Shown here: piece after piece, positions 43,942 to 52,670 of the stretch
How positions within the stretch are numbered: position 1 is the stretch's first letter
Layout: each line of letters starts with the position of its first letter
The notes under the pieces: generated by a model
What the model was told of the DNA's origin: nothing
Databases searched by the model: none
Seen by the model: only the letters and a program-made list of their open reading frames with translations
DNA from: Streptosporangium brasiliense
GTDB taxonomy: Bacteria; Actinomycetota; Actinomycetes; Streptosporangiales; Streptosporangiaceae
Reading direction: 5' to 3'
Length of the DNA: 64,000 nucleotides
Assembly: GCF_030811595.1 (NCBI RefSeq)
Contig: NZ_JAUSRB010000002.1
Location: forward strand, 5,890,001-5,954,000
Made by a program: the position numbers and the translations under genes

Positions 43942-44000
43942 ATCGGCCGTTCGGCCGACCTGCGGGCGGAACCGGCCGGGAAGATCGGCCGTTCGGCCGG
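43942..44000. promoter_or_regulatory. Duplicated palindrome between lipoprotein and DUF427 genes
   Basis: ATCGGCCGTTCGGCCG occurs at 43942-43957 and again at 43984-43999, 42 bp apart (four helical turns). Each copy is nearly self-complementary (CGGCCG-TT-CGGCCG is a direct repeat of a perfect palindrome). They fill the divergent promoter space and could be operators for either gene. Confidence 0.5.
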
Positions 44001-44049
44001 AGTTCCCGCGGCCCGCGCGCCGGGAGGCCGGATGTGCCAGCCTTGGTGC

Positions 44050-44334
44050 ATGGCAACTGCGCGCTGGAACGGCGAGATCATCGCAGAGAGCGACGAGACC
44101 CGGGTCGTGGAGGGCAACCACTACTTCCCCGTCGAATCGGTGTCCCCGCAATACCTGAAGCCGTCGGAGACCACCACGGTCTGCCCCTGGAAGGGGACGG
44201 CGAACTACTACACGCTGCACGTCGACGGCGCGGACAACCCCGACGCCGCCTGGTACTACGCGGAACCCAAGCCGGAGGCCGCCCACATCAAGGGCTACGT
44301 GGCCTTCTGGAAGGGCGTGGAGGTCACCGGCTGA
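44050..44334 (+). CDS. DUF427 protein
   Basis: Single-domain beta protein of 94 residues, MATARWNGEIIAESDETRVV, then EGNHYFPVESV and TTVCPWKGTANYYTLHVDG, the DUF427 core with conserved CPWKG. The family is small and abundant in actinobacteria with no assigned function. It is read toward a strong terminator at 44376. Confidence 0.92.
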   Translation: MATARWNGEIIAESDETRVVEGNHYFPVESVSPQYLKPSETTTVCPWKGTANYYTLHVDGADNPDAAWYYAEPKPEAAHIKGYVAFWKGVEVTG

Positions 44335-44375
44335 CAGGCCGGGCCAGGGGCCGGAGGCGGTCCGGCCACCGACGG

Positions 44376-44407
44376 GCACCGCCGGCGTCACGCGACGCCG
44401 GCGGTGC
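44376..44407. terminator. Bidirectional terminator between DUF427 and monooxygenase genes
   Basis: Perfect 14-bp arms (44376-44389 and 44394-44407) with a 4-base loop lie between the convergent genes ending at 44334 and 44470. Confidence 0.85.
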
Positions 44408-44469
44408 AGGGTCTCCCGCCGGGTCTCCGTCCGGCGCCCGGCGGGCCGTGCCGGGCGGCCCGGAGGGGG

Positions 44470-45657
44470 TCAGCCGACCAGGTCGGCCTCCAGGTCGTGG
44501 CCGTAGATCCAGGAGTTCTGCCGCAGCGGGTCGCCGCCGGCGAAGGCCGCGTCGCGCTCACGCTGGGCGGGGCCGTCGGGCAGGTGGTTGTGCACCTCCC
44601 GGCCGCGGCTCATGAGCTGGACCTGGGACGCCCGGGGCCGGCGGATCTCCTCATAACGCAGCAGCGCCCGCGCCGCCGTCTCGCGCGTGGCCCCCCGGAG
44701 GCAGGCCGCCAGGACCGCCGCGTCCTCGACCGCCTGGCAGGCGCCCTGCCCGAAGAAGGGCAGCATCGCGTGGGCGGCGTCCCCCAGGAGGGTGACCCGC
44801 CCGTCGGTCCAGCGCTCCAGCGGACTGCGGTCGTACAGGGCCCAGCGTTTGGTGCCGGTCGCCGAGGTGATCAGCTGCCCGAGCCGGGGATCCCACGTCT
44901 CGAACTCCCGCGCCAGGTCCTCGACCCGGCCGTCGGCCGTCCACGACTCGATCCGCCAGTCGCCGGCCGGCACGATCGCGACGACGTTGACCAGGCGTCC
45001 CCCGCTGATCGGGTAGTGGACGAAGTGCCGGCCCGGCCCCAGCCACAGCGACTGGACCGGCCGCAGCGCCAGCTCGGGCGCGTTCTCGGCCGGGACCAGG
45101 CACCGGTAGGCGCACAGGCGGGAGAAGCGCGCCGGGTCCTCGGTGACGACCGCGGGCCGGACGGTGGAGTGGATCCCGTCGGCGCCGACGACCGCGTCGG
45201 CGACCACCGTCGTGGTCCCTCCCCGTCCGTCGGTGAGGACCAGCTCGACCTCCCGGCCGTCCTGCCGCAGGCCGGTCAGCCGCCGGTCGAGCCGTACCGC
45301 GTCCTCGGGCAGCGCCTCCAGCAGCATGGTCAGCAGGTCGGCCCGGTGCGCGACGTAGCAGTCGGTGCCGTACAGCCGCCGGCACTCCTCCCCCATCCGC
45401 TGGGAGAACAGCACCCGCCCGTCCTGCCAGCGCCGGAACTCCCAGGCCGTCTCCAGGGCCACCGCGGACTCCGCCAGCCGCTCGCCGAGCCCGGCCCGCA
45501 CCAGGGGGCGGACCATGTTGGGGGCGACGACGATGCCCGCCCCGACCTCTCGCAGCTCGGTGGCCTGCTCGTAGACGGTGGCCTCGACGCCGGCCTGCCT
45601 CAGCAGCAGGGCGGCGGCCAGGCCGCCGAGCCCTCCTCCGACGATGGCGATCTCCAC
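44470..45657 (-). CDS. FAD-dependent aromatic hydroxylase-type monooxygenase
   Basis: Group A flavoprotein monooxygenase of 395 residues. FAD motif IAIVGGGLGGLAAALLLRQ, the DG motif VVGADGIHSTVR, and the GD motif VTLLGDAAHAMLPFFGQGACQAVEDA (span) are complete. It resembles salicylate or 3-hydroxybenzoate hydroxylases. GTG 45657 has GAGGAGAGGAAG about 8 bases upstream. No ring-cleavage gene is adjacent, so it could serve degradation or secondary metabolism. Confidence 0.92.
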   Translation of the reverse strand: MEIAIVGGGLGGLAAALLLRQAGVEATVYEQATELREVGAGIVVAPNMVRPLVRAGLGERLAESAVALETAWEFRRWQDGRVLFSQRMGEECRRLYGTDCYVAHRADLLTMLLEALPEDAVRLDRRLTGLRQDGREVELVLTDGRGGTTTVVADAVVGADGIHSTVRPAVVTEDPARFSRLCAYRCLVPAENAPELALRPVQSLWLGPGRHFVHYPISGGRLVNVVAIVPAGDWRIESWTADGRVEDLAREFETWDPRLGQLITSATGTKRWALYDRSPLERWTDGRVTLLGDAAHAMLPFFGQGACQAVEDAAVLAACLRGATRETAARALLRYEEIRRPRASQVQLMSRGREVHNHLPDGPAQRERDAAFAGGDPLRQNSWIYGHDLEADLVG

Positions 45658-45785
45658 TTCCGGCTTCCTCTCCTCGGGCGGGGTCAGGCGGTCGAGTCCT
45701 CGGACGGGATCGAGCGCGCAGAACGTGAAGATCTTTGTACATCCCGCCCGGATCCGGTAGACGCCCGCGGTCCGGACGGCCCGCG

Positions 45786-46598
45786 CTACGCCAGGCGGCC
45801 CACGGCGCCGTCGACCCTGAGCTGCGGCAGCTCGGGGCGGAGGAGCGGCGGGAGGTCGTCGCCGCCGCGCCAGTCCTGCACGGGGACCAGACCCGGCTCC
45901 ACCAGCTCGAACCCGTCGAGCAGCGCGAGCACCCGCTCGCGGGAGCGGAAGGTCGGCTGGGCGGGGGAGCCGGCCGTGGCGGCCGTCAGCTGGGCCACCG
46001 CCTCCGGCGAGCTCTCGGCCATCGCATGGGAGAACGCCAGGTGGCTGCCGGCGGCCATGCGCTCCCGGAAGGCGGCGACGATGCCGGCCGGGTCCTCGGC
46101 CTCGGTGACGAAGTGCAGCACCCCCACCATCAGCACGCCGACCGGCTGGGCGAAGTCGATGAGCGCGGCGACCCGCGGGTCGCCGAGGACGGCGCCGGGA
46201 CGGCGGATGTCGGCCTGGACGCCCGCCACGTTCTCGTCGAGGGCGAGCAGCACCTCGGTGTGCAGGTGCACGACGGGGTCGTGGTCGACGTAGACCACGG
46301 AGGCCGGAGGGCCGATCTTGCCGGCGACCTCGTGCACGCTGGGCGAGGTCGGTATGCCGGTGCCGAGATCGATGAACTGCCGGACGCCCCGCTCCGCCAT
46401 GAGGCGCACGGCCCGGACCAGGAAGTCCCGGTTGGCCCGGGCCACCAGACGGGTGTCGGGCGCCACCGCCAGCAGCCGCCCGGCGACGGCCCGGTCGACG
46501 GCGAGATTGTCCTTGCCGCCCAGGAGGTAGTCGTAGACACGCGCGGAGCTCGGCACGTTGGGGTCGACGCCGGGGGGAACGCGCTCCAACTCCGTCAC
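45786..46598 (-). CDS. SAM-dependent methyltransferase (DUF574 family)
   Basis: Protein of 270 residues of the actinobacteria-specific DUF574 (PF04672) group. Marks are SSARVYDYLLGGKDNLAVDR at the start, RQFIDLGTGIPTSPSVHEVA, VVYVDHDPVV, and LMVGVLHFV. Members are usually present in many copies per genome and their substrates are unknown. GTG 46598 has AAGGAG upstream. Confidence 0.9.
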   Translation of the reverse strand: MTELERVPPGVDPNVPSSARVYDYLLGGKDNLAVDRAVAGRLLAVAPDTRLVARANRDFLVRAVRLMAERGVRQFIDLGTGIPTSPSVHEVAGKIGPPASVVYVDHDPVVHLHTEVLLALDENVAGVQADIRRPGAVLGDPRVAALIDFAQPVGVLMVGVLHFVTEAEDPAGIVAAFRERMAAGSHLAFSHAMAESSPEAVAQLTAATAGSPAQPTFRSRERVLALLDGFELVEPGLVPVQDWRGGDDLPPLLRPELPQLRVDGAVGRLA

Positions 46599-46824
46599 CA
46601 GGAGGTCTCCTTCGTCGGCGGAACCGGAAAGTGATCCTACTGGAAACGCTCCGCCGACGATCAAGGCGGCCGCCGCCGGGGCCGGGCCGCCGATCGGGCC
46701 ATGACCGGGGGAGCGGCCGGGCCGTGACCGCCGCGCACGCCGGCCCCGTGGCCGTCGGGCCGCACCGGAGCGGAACCGGTGGCCCGTGTGGTTTGAATCC
46801 CGCACCGGAGGAACTGTCGAAGGT

Positions 46825-49140
46825 ATGGATGCACTCGCGCACATCGACGCCTACTGGCGGGCGGCCAACTACCTGTCGGTCGGCCAGATCTACCTGCTGG
46901 ACAACCCGCTGCTGGAGGAACCGCTCCGTCCCGAGCACATCAAGCCCCGGCTGCTGGGCCACTGGGGGACCACTCCGGGGCTGAACTTCTGCTTCGCGCA
47001 CCTCAACCGGATCATCCGGGAACGCGGCCAGGACATGATCTACATCGCCGGGCCCGGGCACGGCGGCCCGGCGGCGGTCGCCCACGCCTGGCTGGAGGGC
47101 TCCTACACCCACAGGTATCCCGACGTCGGGCAGGACGCCGAGGGCATGCGCCGGCTGTTCCGGCAGTTCTCCTTCCCCGGCGGCATCCCCAGCCACGTCG
47201 CGCCCGAGGTCCCGGGCTCCATCCACGAGGGCGGCGAGCTCGGCTACTCGCTGGCCCACGCCTACGGCGCCGCCTTCGACAACCCCGGTCTGGCCGTGGC
47301 CTGCGTGATCGGCGACGGCGAGGCCGAGACCGGGCCGCTGGCCGCCGGCTGGCACTCCAACAAGTTCCTCGACCGCGGACGCGACGGCGCCGTCCTGCCG
47401 ATCCTGCACCTGAACGGCTACAAGATCGCGAACCCGACCGTCCTGGCCCGCATCCCCGAGGAGGAGCTGGTCAAGCTCATCGAGGGCTACGGCTACCGCC
47501 CGCACATCGTCTCCGGCGACGATCCGGCGGTCATGCACGGGCTGATGGCCGAGACCCTCGACACGGTCTTCGACGAGATCGCCGAGTTCAGGGACGGCCG
47601 TGCCGAGCGACTGCCGATGATCGTGCTGCGCACGCCCAAGGGCTGGACCGGCCCGCGCGAGGTGGACGGCCTCCCGGTCGAGGGCACCTGGCGGGCCCAC
47701 CAGGTGCCGCTGTCGGAGGTCCGCCAGAACGCCGAGCACCGGGCGATGCTGGAGGAGTGGATGCGCTCCTACCGGCCGGAGGAGCTCTTCGACGCCCAGG
47801 GCAGGCCCGTCGCGGAGATCCTCCGGACCGTGCCCGAGGGGCCGCGCCGGATGAGCGCCAACCCGCACGCCAACGGAGGTGAGCTGCTCAAGCCGCTGGT
47901 GCTGCCCGACTTCCGCGACCACGCCGTCGAGGTCAAGTCCCCCGCCGCCCAGCCGAGCGAGCCGACCAAGGTCCTGGGTCGCCTCCTGCGCGACGTCATC
48001 GCCGCCAACCCGGAGAACTTCCGGCTGATGGGACCCGACGAGACCGCCTCCAACCGGCTGTCGGCGGTGTTCGAGGCCACCGACCGGGCGTGGGACGCCG
48101 AGATACTGCCGACCGACGAGAACCTCGGCCCGGGCGGCCGGGTCATGGAGGTGCTCAGCGAGCACCTGTGCCAGGGCTGGCTGGAGGGCTACCTGCTGAC
48201 CGGCCGGCACGGCCTGTTCAACTGCTACGAGGCGTTCATCCACATCGTCGACGCGATGTTCAACCAGCACGCCAAGTGGCTGGAGTCGTCCCACAAGATC
48301 ACCTGGCGCCGTCCGGTGGCCTCGCTCAACTACCTGCTCTCCTCGCACGTGTGGCGCCAGGACCACAACGGCTTCAGCCACCAGGACCCCGGGTTCATCG
48401 ACGTGGTGATGAACAAGAAGGCGTCGGTGGTCCGGATCTACCTGCCGCCGGACGCCAACACCCTGCTCTCGGTCGCCGACCACTGCCTGCGCTCGCGCGA
48501 CTACGTCAACCTCGTCGTCGCCGGCAAGCAGCCGGTGCTCGACCTCTTCCCGATGGAGGAGGCGATCGCGCACTGCACCCGCGGCCTGGGCATCCTGGAG
48601 TGGGCCTCCACCGACGCGGGGGTCGAGCCCGACGTGGTCCTGGCCTGCGCCGGTGACGTGCCCACCCTGGAGACCCTCGCCGCCGCCGCGCTGCTGCGCG
48701 AGCACCTGCCCGAGCTGAGGGTCCGGGTGGTCAACGTCGTCGACCTGATGCGGCTGCAGCCGCCGTCCGAGCATCCGCACGGCATGTCCGACGCCGAGTT
48801 CGACACCCTGTTCACCGCCGACCGGCCGATCATCTTCAACTTCCACGGCTATCCCTGGTCGATCCACCGCCTGACCTACCGGCGGCACGGACACCACAAC
48901 ATCCACGTGCGCGGCTACAAGGAGGAGGGCACCACCACCACCCCGTTCGACATGGTGATGCTCAACGACATCGACCGCTTCCACCTGGTGATGGACGTCA
49001 TCGACCGGGTCCCCGGCCTGGCCGCCAGAGCGGCGCACCTGCGCCAGCACATGTCCGACGAGCGGCTGCGCGCCCGTGCCCACACCCGCGAGTACGGCGA
49101 GGACCCGGCGGAGATCCGCGACTGGAGCTGGCCGTACTGA
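46825..49140 (+). CDS. xfp: Phosphoketolase
   Basis: Thiamine-diphosphate enzyme of 771 residues that cleaves xylulose 5-phosphate and/or fructose 6-phosphate to acetyl phosphate plus a triose or tetrose phosphate. GPGHGGPA (residues about 77-84), [15 protein letters not shown], the ThDP motif [17 protein letters not shown] and the C-terminal [17 protein letters not shown] are family marks. ATG 46825 gives the canonical [22 protein letters not shown] start. No acetate kinase is adjacent. It may provide acetyl phosphate under low-oxygen or sugar-rich conditions. Confidence 0.96.
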   Translation: MDALAHIDAYWRAANYLSVGQIYLLDNPLLEEPLRPEHIKPRLLGHWGTTPGLNFCFAHLNRIIRERGQDMIYIAGPGHGGPAAVAHAWLEGSYTHRYPDVGQDAEGMRRLFRQFSFPGGIPSHVAPEVPGSIHEGGELGYSLAHAYGAAFDNPGLAVACVIGDGEAETGPLAAGWHSNKFLDRGRDGAVLPILHLNGYKIANPTVLARIPEEELVKLIEGYGYRPHIVSGDDPAVMHGLMAETLDTVFDEIAEFRDGRAERLPMIVLRTPKGWTGPREVDGLPVEGTWRAHQVPLSEVRQNAEHRAMLEEWMRSYRPEELFDAQGRPVAEILRTVPEGPRRMSANPHANGGELLKPLVLPDFRDHAVEVKSPAAQPSEPTKVLGRLLRDVIAANPENFRLMGPDETASNRLSAVFEATDRAWDAEILPTDENLGPGGRVMEVLSEHLCQGWLEGYLLTGRHGLFNCYEAFIHIVDAMFNQHAKWLESSHKITWRRPVASLNYLLSSHVWRQDHNGFSHQDPGFIDVVMNKKASVVRIYLPPDANTLLSVADHCLRSRDYVNLVVAGKQPVLDLFPMEEAIAHCTRGLGILEWASTDAGVEPDVVLACAGDVPTLETLAAAALLREHLPELRVRVVNVVDLMRLQPPSEHPHGMSDAEFDTLFTADRPIIFNFHGYPWSIHRLTYRRHGHHNIHVRGYKEEGTTTTPFDMVMLNDIDRFHLVMDVIDRVPGLAARAAHLRQHMSDERLRARAHTREYGEDPAEIRDWSWPY

Positions 49141-49183
49141 GCCGGTCACACCGGGCCGGTCACACCGGAAAGGAACCGTGAGG

Positions 49184-50053
49184 ATGTTCGAGGGCTTCAA
49201 GGAAGAGCGGGTGGGCACGGGCGAGGCCGAGCTGTTCGTGCGGCACGGCGGCTCCGGGCCGCCCGTGCTGCTCCTGCACGGCCACCCCCGCACCCACGCG
49301 ACCTGGCACCGCGTCGCGCCGCTGCTCGCCGGAGACTTCACCGTGGTCTGCCCGGACCTGCGCGGCTACGGCAGGTCGTCCAAACCGGCGAGCACCGCCG
49401 ACCACGAGCCCTACTCCAAGAGGGCGATGGCCCGTGACTGCGCCGCGCTGATGCGCGTGCTCGGTCACGGGCGCTTCGCCGTCGTGGGCCACGACCGGGG
49501 TACCTACGTGGCCCAGCGGTTGGCCCTGGACCACCCGGACGTGATCACCCGTCTCGTCGTGATCGACGGGGTGCCGATCGGCGAGGCGCTGGCCCGGGCC
49601 GACGCCAGGTTCGCCGCCGCCTGGTGGCACTGGTTCTTCCTCGGCCAGACGGCCAGGCCCGCCGAACGGGTGATCAACGCCGACCCCGACGCCTGGTACG
49701 GCGGGACCCCGGAGGCGATGGGCGCCGAGGCGTACGAGGACTACCGGCGGGCGATCCACGACCCGGCCACGGTCCACGCGATGTGCGAGGACTACCGGGC
49801 CGGACTCGGCCTGGACCGGGCCGCCGACGACGCCGACCGCCGGGCCGGCCGCCGGATCGCCTGCCCCACGCTGTTCCTGTGGGCCACCGGCGACGACATG
49901 GAGGCTCTCTACGGGGACCCGCTGGCGATCTGGCGCGGCTGGGCCGACGACCTGCGCGGCGCGCCGATCGGCTCCGGCCACCACGTCGCGGAGGAGGCGC
50001 CGGCCGAGCTCGCCGCCGAACTGCTGCGCTTCCTCGGCGGGCCCCACGTCTGA
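49184..50053 (+). CDS. Alpha/beta-hydrolase, haloacetate-dehalogenase-like
   Basis: Hydrolase of 289 residues. The nucleophile is Asp in VVGHDRGTYVA, oxyanion part is LLHGHPRTHATWH, and the general base His is in GSGHHVAEEAP. The HDRG nucleophile and DLRGYGRSSKP context match haloacetate/fluoroacetate dehalogenases. The second Arg seen after HDRG in proven fluoroacetate enzymes is not at the same place (HDRGTYVAQR). An exact 14-bp direct repeat, GCCGGTCACACCGG, twice at 49141-49168, lies just upstream. Confidence 0.88.
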   Translation: MFEGFKEERVGTGEAELFVRHGGSGPPVLLLHGHPRTHATWHRVAPLLAGDFTVVCPDLRGYGRSSKPASTADHEPYSKRAMARDCAALMRVLGHGRFAVVGHDRGTYVAQRLALDHPDVITRLVVIDGVPIGEALARADARFAAAWWHWFFLGQTARPAERVINADPDAWYGGTPEAMGAEAYEDYRRAIHDPATVHAMCEDYRAGLGLDRAADDADRRAGRRIACPTLFLWATGDDMEALYGDPLAIWRGWADDLRGAPIGSGHHVAEEAPAELAAELLRFLGGPHV

Positions 50054-50082
50054 CAGGCGGCTCGCCGGGTAGGCGACAACAC

Positions 50083-50181
50083 ATGACAGACGAGGGACTG
50101 GTGTTGCTGGCGGCGTGGGGCCAGTTCGCCGTGCTGCTGGGCGCGCTGGCCTACTTCCTGCTGAGGCGGCAACGCCCATGA
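50083..50181 (+). CDS. Tiny single-helix membrane protein (32 aa), first gene of the NRAMP-like cassette
   Basis: ATG 50083 opens a 32-residue protein, TDEGLVLLAAWGQFAVLL through YFLLRRQRP. It has one hydrophobic helix with a positively charged end that should stay inside. Its TGA overlaps the ATG of the lipoprotein gene (ATGA). Tight coupling and clean membrane topology argue it is real despite its size. Function unknown. Confidence 0.7.
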   Translation: MTDEGLVLLAAWGQFAVLLGALAYFLLRRQRP

Positions 50182-50654
50182 GGGCCGCCGGGAGGGCGCG
50201 GCCCGGTGCGAGGGCGCGGCGCGCGGAGGGCGCGCTGGCGCTCCTGCTCGCCGCCGGGACGCTGGCCGGATGCGTCAGCCCGGCCTGGGACGACCACGAC
50301 TACGGGCTCAAGGCGGCAGCCAGCGCCGAGGCCGTCGCCTCGACCGTGACGATCGCCCGGCACGCCGTCGGCGGGCACGACCGGCTGACCACCCCCTACC
50401 TGAAGGTCCTGCTCACCGGGGCCGTCACCGACGTGCGGAGCGTCGACGGCCAGTTCGCGGGGGTGCAGCCGCCCAGCGACGCGGCGGAGCGGGTCGGACA
50501 GCAGCTCCTCGACCTGACCGGCCGGGCCGAGGACGAGCTGGCCGGGCTGCTCGTCCAGGTCAGGCGGGGCGGGCTCCGGGACCCGGCGGGAGCCGTACGG
50601 GAGCTGCGGACGCTGGGGGAGGACCTCCAGCGGTTCGGGGAGGCGCACCGATGA
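50178..50654 (+). CDS. Lipoprotein of the NRAMP-like cassette
   Basis: Exported lipoprotein of 158 residues with an Arg-rich start and lipobox TLAGC (about residue 34). The mature part is helical, DYGLKAAASAEAVASTVTIARHA..., with no family I can name. It overlaps the preceding and following genes by 4 bp on each side (ATGA), so it belongs to one translational unit with the transporter. It may bind the substrate or gate the transporter from outside. Confidence 0.85.
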   Translation: MRAAGRARPGARARRAEGALALLLAAGTLAGCVSPAWDDHDYGLKAAASAEAVASTVTIARHAVGGHDRLTTPYLKVLLTGAVTDVRSVDGQFAGVQPPSDAAERVGQQLLDLTGRAEDELAGLLVQVRRGGLRDPAGAVRELRTLGEDLQRFGEAHR

Positions 50655-51880
50655 AGAAGGTGCTCGGGATCACCCTCGGCATCCTCACGGCCTTCGGCGG
50701 GTTCGTCGACATCGGCGACCTGGTGGCCAACGCGCTGGTCGGCTCCCGGTTCGGGATGTCGCTGGCCTGGGTGGTCGTGGTCGGGGTGCTGGGCATCTGC
50801 GTCTTCGCCGAGATGTCGGGACGGATCGCCGCCGTCTCCGGCCGGCCGGTCTTCGACCTGGTCCGCGAGCGGCTGGGGCCCCGGGCCGGCCTGGTCAATC
50901 TGGTCGCGTCGCTGTTCGTGAACGTGCTCACCCTGGCCGCCGAGATCGGCGGCGCCTCCCTGGCGCTGGAGCTGGCGACCGGGGTGAACTACCTGCTCTG
51001 GGTGCCCGGCGTGGCGCTGGTCGCCTGGCTGGTGATGTGGCGGGTCAGGTTCGAGACCATGGAGCGCGTCTTCGGCCTGGCGGGGCTGGCCCTGGTGGTG
51101 TTCGCCGTCGCCCTGTGGCAGCTCGGCCCCGACTGGGGCGGCCTGCTGGAGCAGGCGACCCGGCCCCAGGTGCCCGCCGACGAGGGCGTGCCGACCTACT
51201 TCTACTACGCCGTCGCCCTGCTCGGCGGGGCGATGACACCCTACGAGGTGTTCTTCTTCTCCTCCGGCGGGGTCGAGGAGCGCTGGACGCGCAGGGACCT
51301 GTCGCTCTCCCGGGCGAACGTGTTCGCCGGGTTCCCGCTGGGCGGCCTGCTGTCACTGGCCATCGCCGCCTGCGCCGCCACGGTCTTCCTGCCCGACATG
51401 GCGCAGGTGGACAGCCTCAGCCAGATGGTGCTGCCGGTCGGCCTCGGCCTGGGGCAGATCGGCCTGGCCCTGGTGATCGTGGGCGTGTTCGCCGCGACCT
51501 TCGGCGCCACCCTGGAGACCGCGCTGTCGTCGGCGTACTCGGTCAGCCAGTACTTCGGCTGGCAGTGGGGCAAATACGTCCGCCCGGTACGGGCCGCCCG
51601 GTTCCACGCGGTCCTGCTCGTCTCGATGGTCGTGGCGACGGCGCTGATCCTCACCACCATCGACCCGATCATGGTGACCGAATACTCGCTGGTCTTCTCC
51701 GCGGCCGCGCTCCCGCTCACCTACCTGCCGGTGCTGATGGTCGCCAACGACTCCGACTACATGGGGGAGAAGGTCAACGGCCGCTTCAGCAACTTCCTGG
51801 GGACCATTTACATGGTGCTGCTCATCGTGGTGGCGGTGGTGGCGATCCCGTTGATGCTCGCGACGAAGGCGGGGCAATGA
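50651..51880 (+). CDS. Atypical NRAMP-clade metal transporter
   Basis: Membrane protein of 409 residues with about 11 helices in the NRAMP/LeuT fold. In TM1 the canonical DPGN is DIGD (GGFVDIGDLVANA). In TM6 the canonical MPHN is TPYE (GAMTPYEVFFFSS). The Met that selects against Mg and Ca and the Asn ligands are thus replaced by oxygen ligands (Asp, Thr, Glu). A hard cation such as Mg is more plausible than Mn or Fe. It overlaps the lipoprotein gene before and the gene after it by ATGA. Confidence 0.88.
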   Translation: MKKVLGITLGILTAFGGFVDIGDLVANALVGSRFGMSLAWVVVVGVLGICVFAEMSGRIAAVSGRPVFDLVRERLGPRAGLVNLVASLFVNVLTLAAEIGGASLALELATGVNYLLWVPGVALVAWLVMWRVRFETMERVFGLAGLALVVFAVALWQLGPDWGGLLEQATRPQVPADEGVPTYFYYAVALLGGAMTPYEVFFFSSGGVEERWTRRDLSLSRANVFAGFPLGGLLSLAIAACAATVFLPDMAQVDSLSQMVLPVGLGLGQIGLALVIVGVFAATFGATLETALSSAYSVSQYFGWQWGKYVRPVRAARFHAVLLVSMVVATALILTTIDPIMVTEYSLVFSAAALPLTYLPVLMVANDSDYMGEKVNGRFSNFLGTIYMVLLIVVAVVAIPLMLATKAGQ

Positions 51881-52260
51881 AGGCAAGAGTGATCCACGCC
51901 CTGCTGCACCTGCTCGACCGGCAGGTCATGCGGGAGGACGACGAGCACCTGCTGTGCAAGGTGGACGATCTGGAACTGGCGCTCGACGGCGACGGCAGGC
52001 CGTACGTCACGGCCGTCCTGGCCGGTCCGCTGGCGCTGGGGCCGCGCGTCGGAGGGGTGCCGGGGCGGTTGATGGTCGCGGTGACGGAGCTGCTGCGGTC
52101 GGAGGAGGACCCCCGGCCCTACCGGATCGACATGGCCGAGGTCACCGCGATCGGTGATGCGGTGAAGGTGACCCGCGGCCACCAGCCGCTCCAGCTGGAG
52201 CGCTGGACGGCCGAGCACGTCATCTCCAGGATCCCGGGGGCCGGCCATGCGGATGAGTGA
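51877..52260 (+). CDS. PRC-barrel-like protein of the NRAMP-like cassette
   Basis: Cytosolic protein of 127 residues starting KARVIHALLHLLDRQVMREDD, with beta segments EHLLCKVDDLELALDGDGRPYVTAVLAGPLALG like a PRC-barrel half. It overlaps the transporter stop by ATGA and the next gene by 14 bp. No catalytic residues are evident. It probably regulates or docks on the transporter. Confidence 0.75.
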   Translation: MKARVIHALLHLLDRQVMREDDEHLLCKVDDLELALDGDGRPYVTAVLAGPLALGPRVGGVPGRLMVAVTELLRSEEDPRPYRIDMAEVTAIGDAVKVTRGHQPLQLERWTAEHVISRIPGAGHADE

Positions 52261-52600
52261 GCTGATCGGCCGCGTCGTGCACGACGCGGCGGGCGAGGTG
52301 GCCGGGCAGGTCGCCGACGTACGGCTCAAGCAGGACGGCCCGATGCTCGGCCAGGTCCAGCACGCCTTCGCGGTGGACGGTTTCGTCGTCGTGCCCCGGC
52401 ACACCGGGCAGCTGTTCGGTTACGAGCGCGCGGTGGCCAACCACGGCCCCTGGCTGGTCCGCGCGCTCGTCCGCAGGCTCCACCGGCACAGCGTGTTCGC
52501 CTCCTGGGAGCAGGTCGCCGACCTGGACGGCGGGCGGGTACGGCTGCGCGTCCGGCGGGACGCGCTCACCCCGCTGCGGGAGATGGCCAGGTGGGAGTGA
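52247..52600 (+). CDS. PRC-barrel-domain protein, last gene of the cassette
   Basis: Protein of 117 residues. MSELIGRVVHDAAGEVAGQVADVRL is a clear PRC-barrel start, with a second strand set VFASWEQVADLDGGRVRLRV. The frame starts at 52247, inside the end of the preceding gene; ATG 52253 is a second choice. The pair of PRC-like proteins after one transporter is unusual and suggests a ligand- or RNA-binding control part of the cassette. Confidence 0.82.
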   Translation: MRMSELIGRVVHDAAGEVAGQVADVRLKQDGPMLGQVQHAFAVDGFVVVPRHTGQLFGYERAVANHGPWLVRALVRRLHRHSVFASWEQVADLDGGRVRLRVRRDALTPLREMARWE

Positions 52601-52670
52601 TCCGTTTGGGCCCGTCACAGAGGGTATGAGGGCGTCGCTGCACCTCGACAAGAAAAAGGAGGAGGCGAAG

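Noticed and set aside
46785-46812. GGTTTGAATCCCGC resembling a tRNA T-arm
   Set aside because: The bases flanking the loop do not pair as a 5-bp T-stem, and no anticodon arm or acceptor stem lies around it. It is just upstream of the phosphoketolase start.
44470-49341. Minus-strand reading frame of about 1600 codons
   Set aside because: Only the 44470-45657 part is a real gene (the monooxygenase). The rest is antisense to phosphoketolase.
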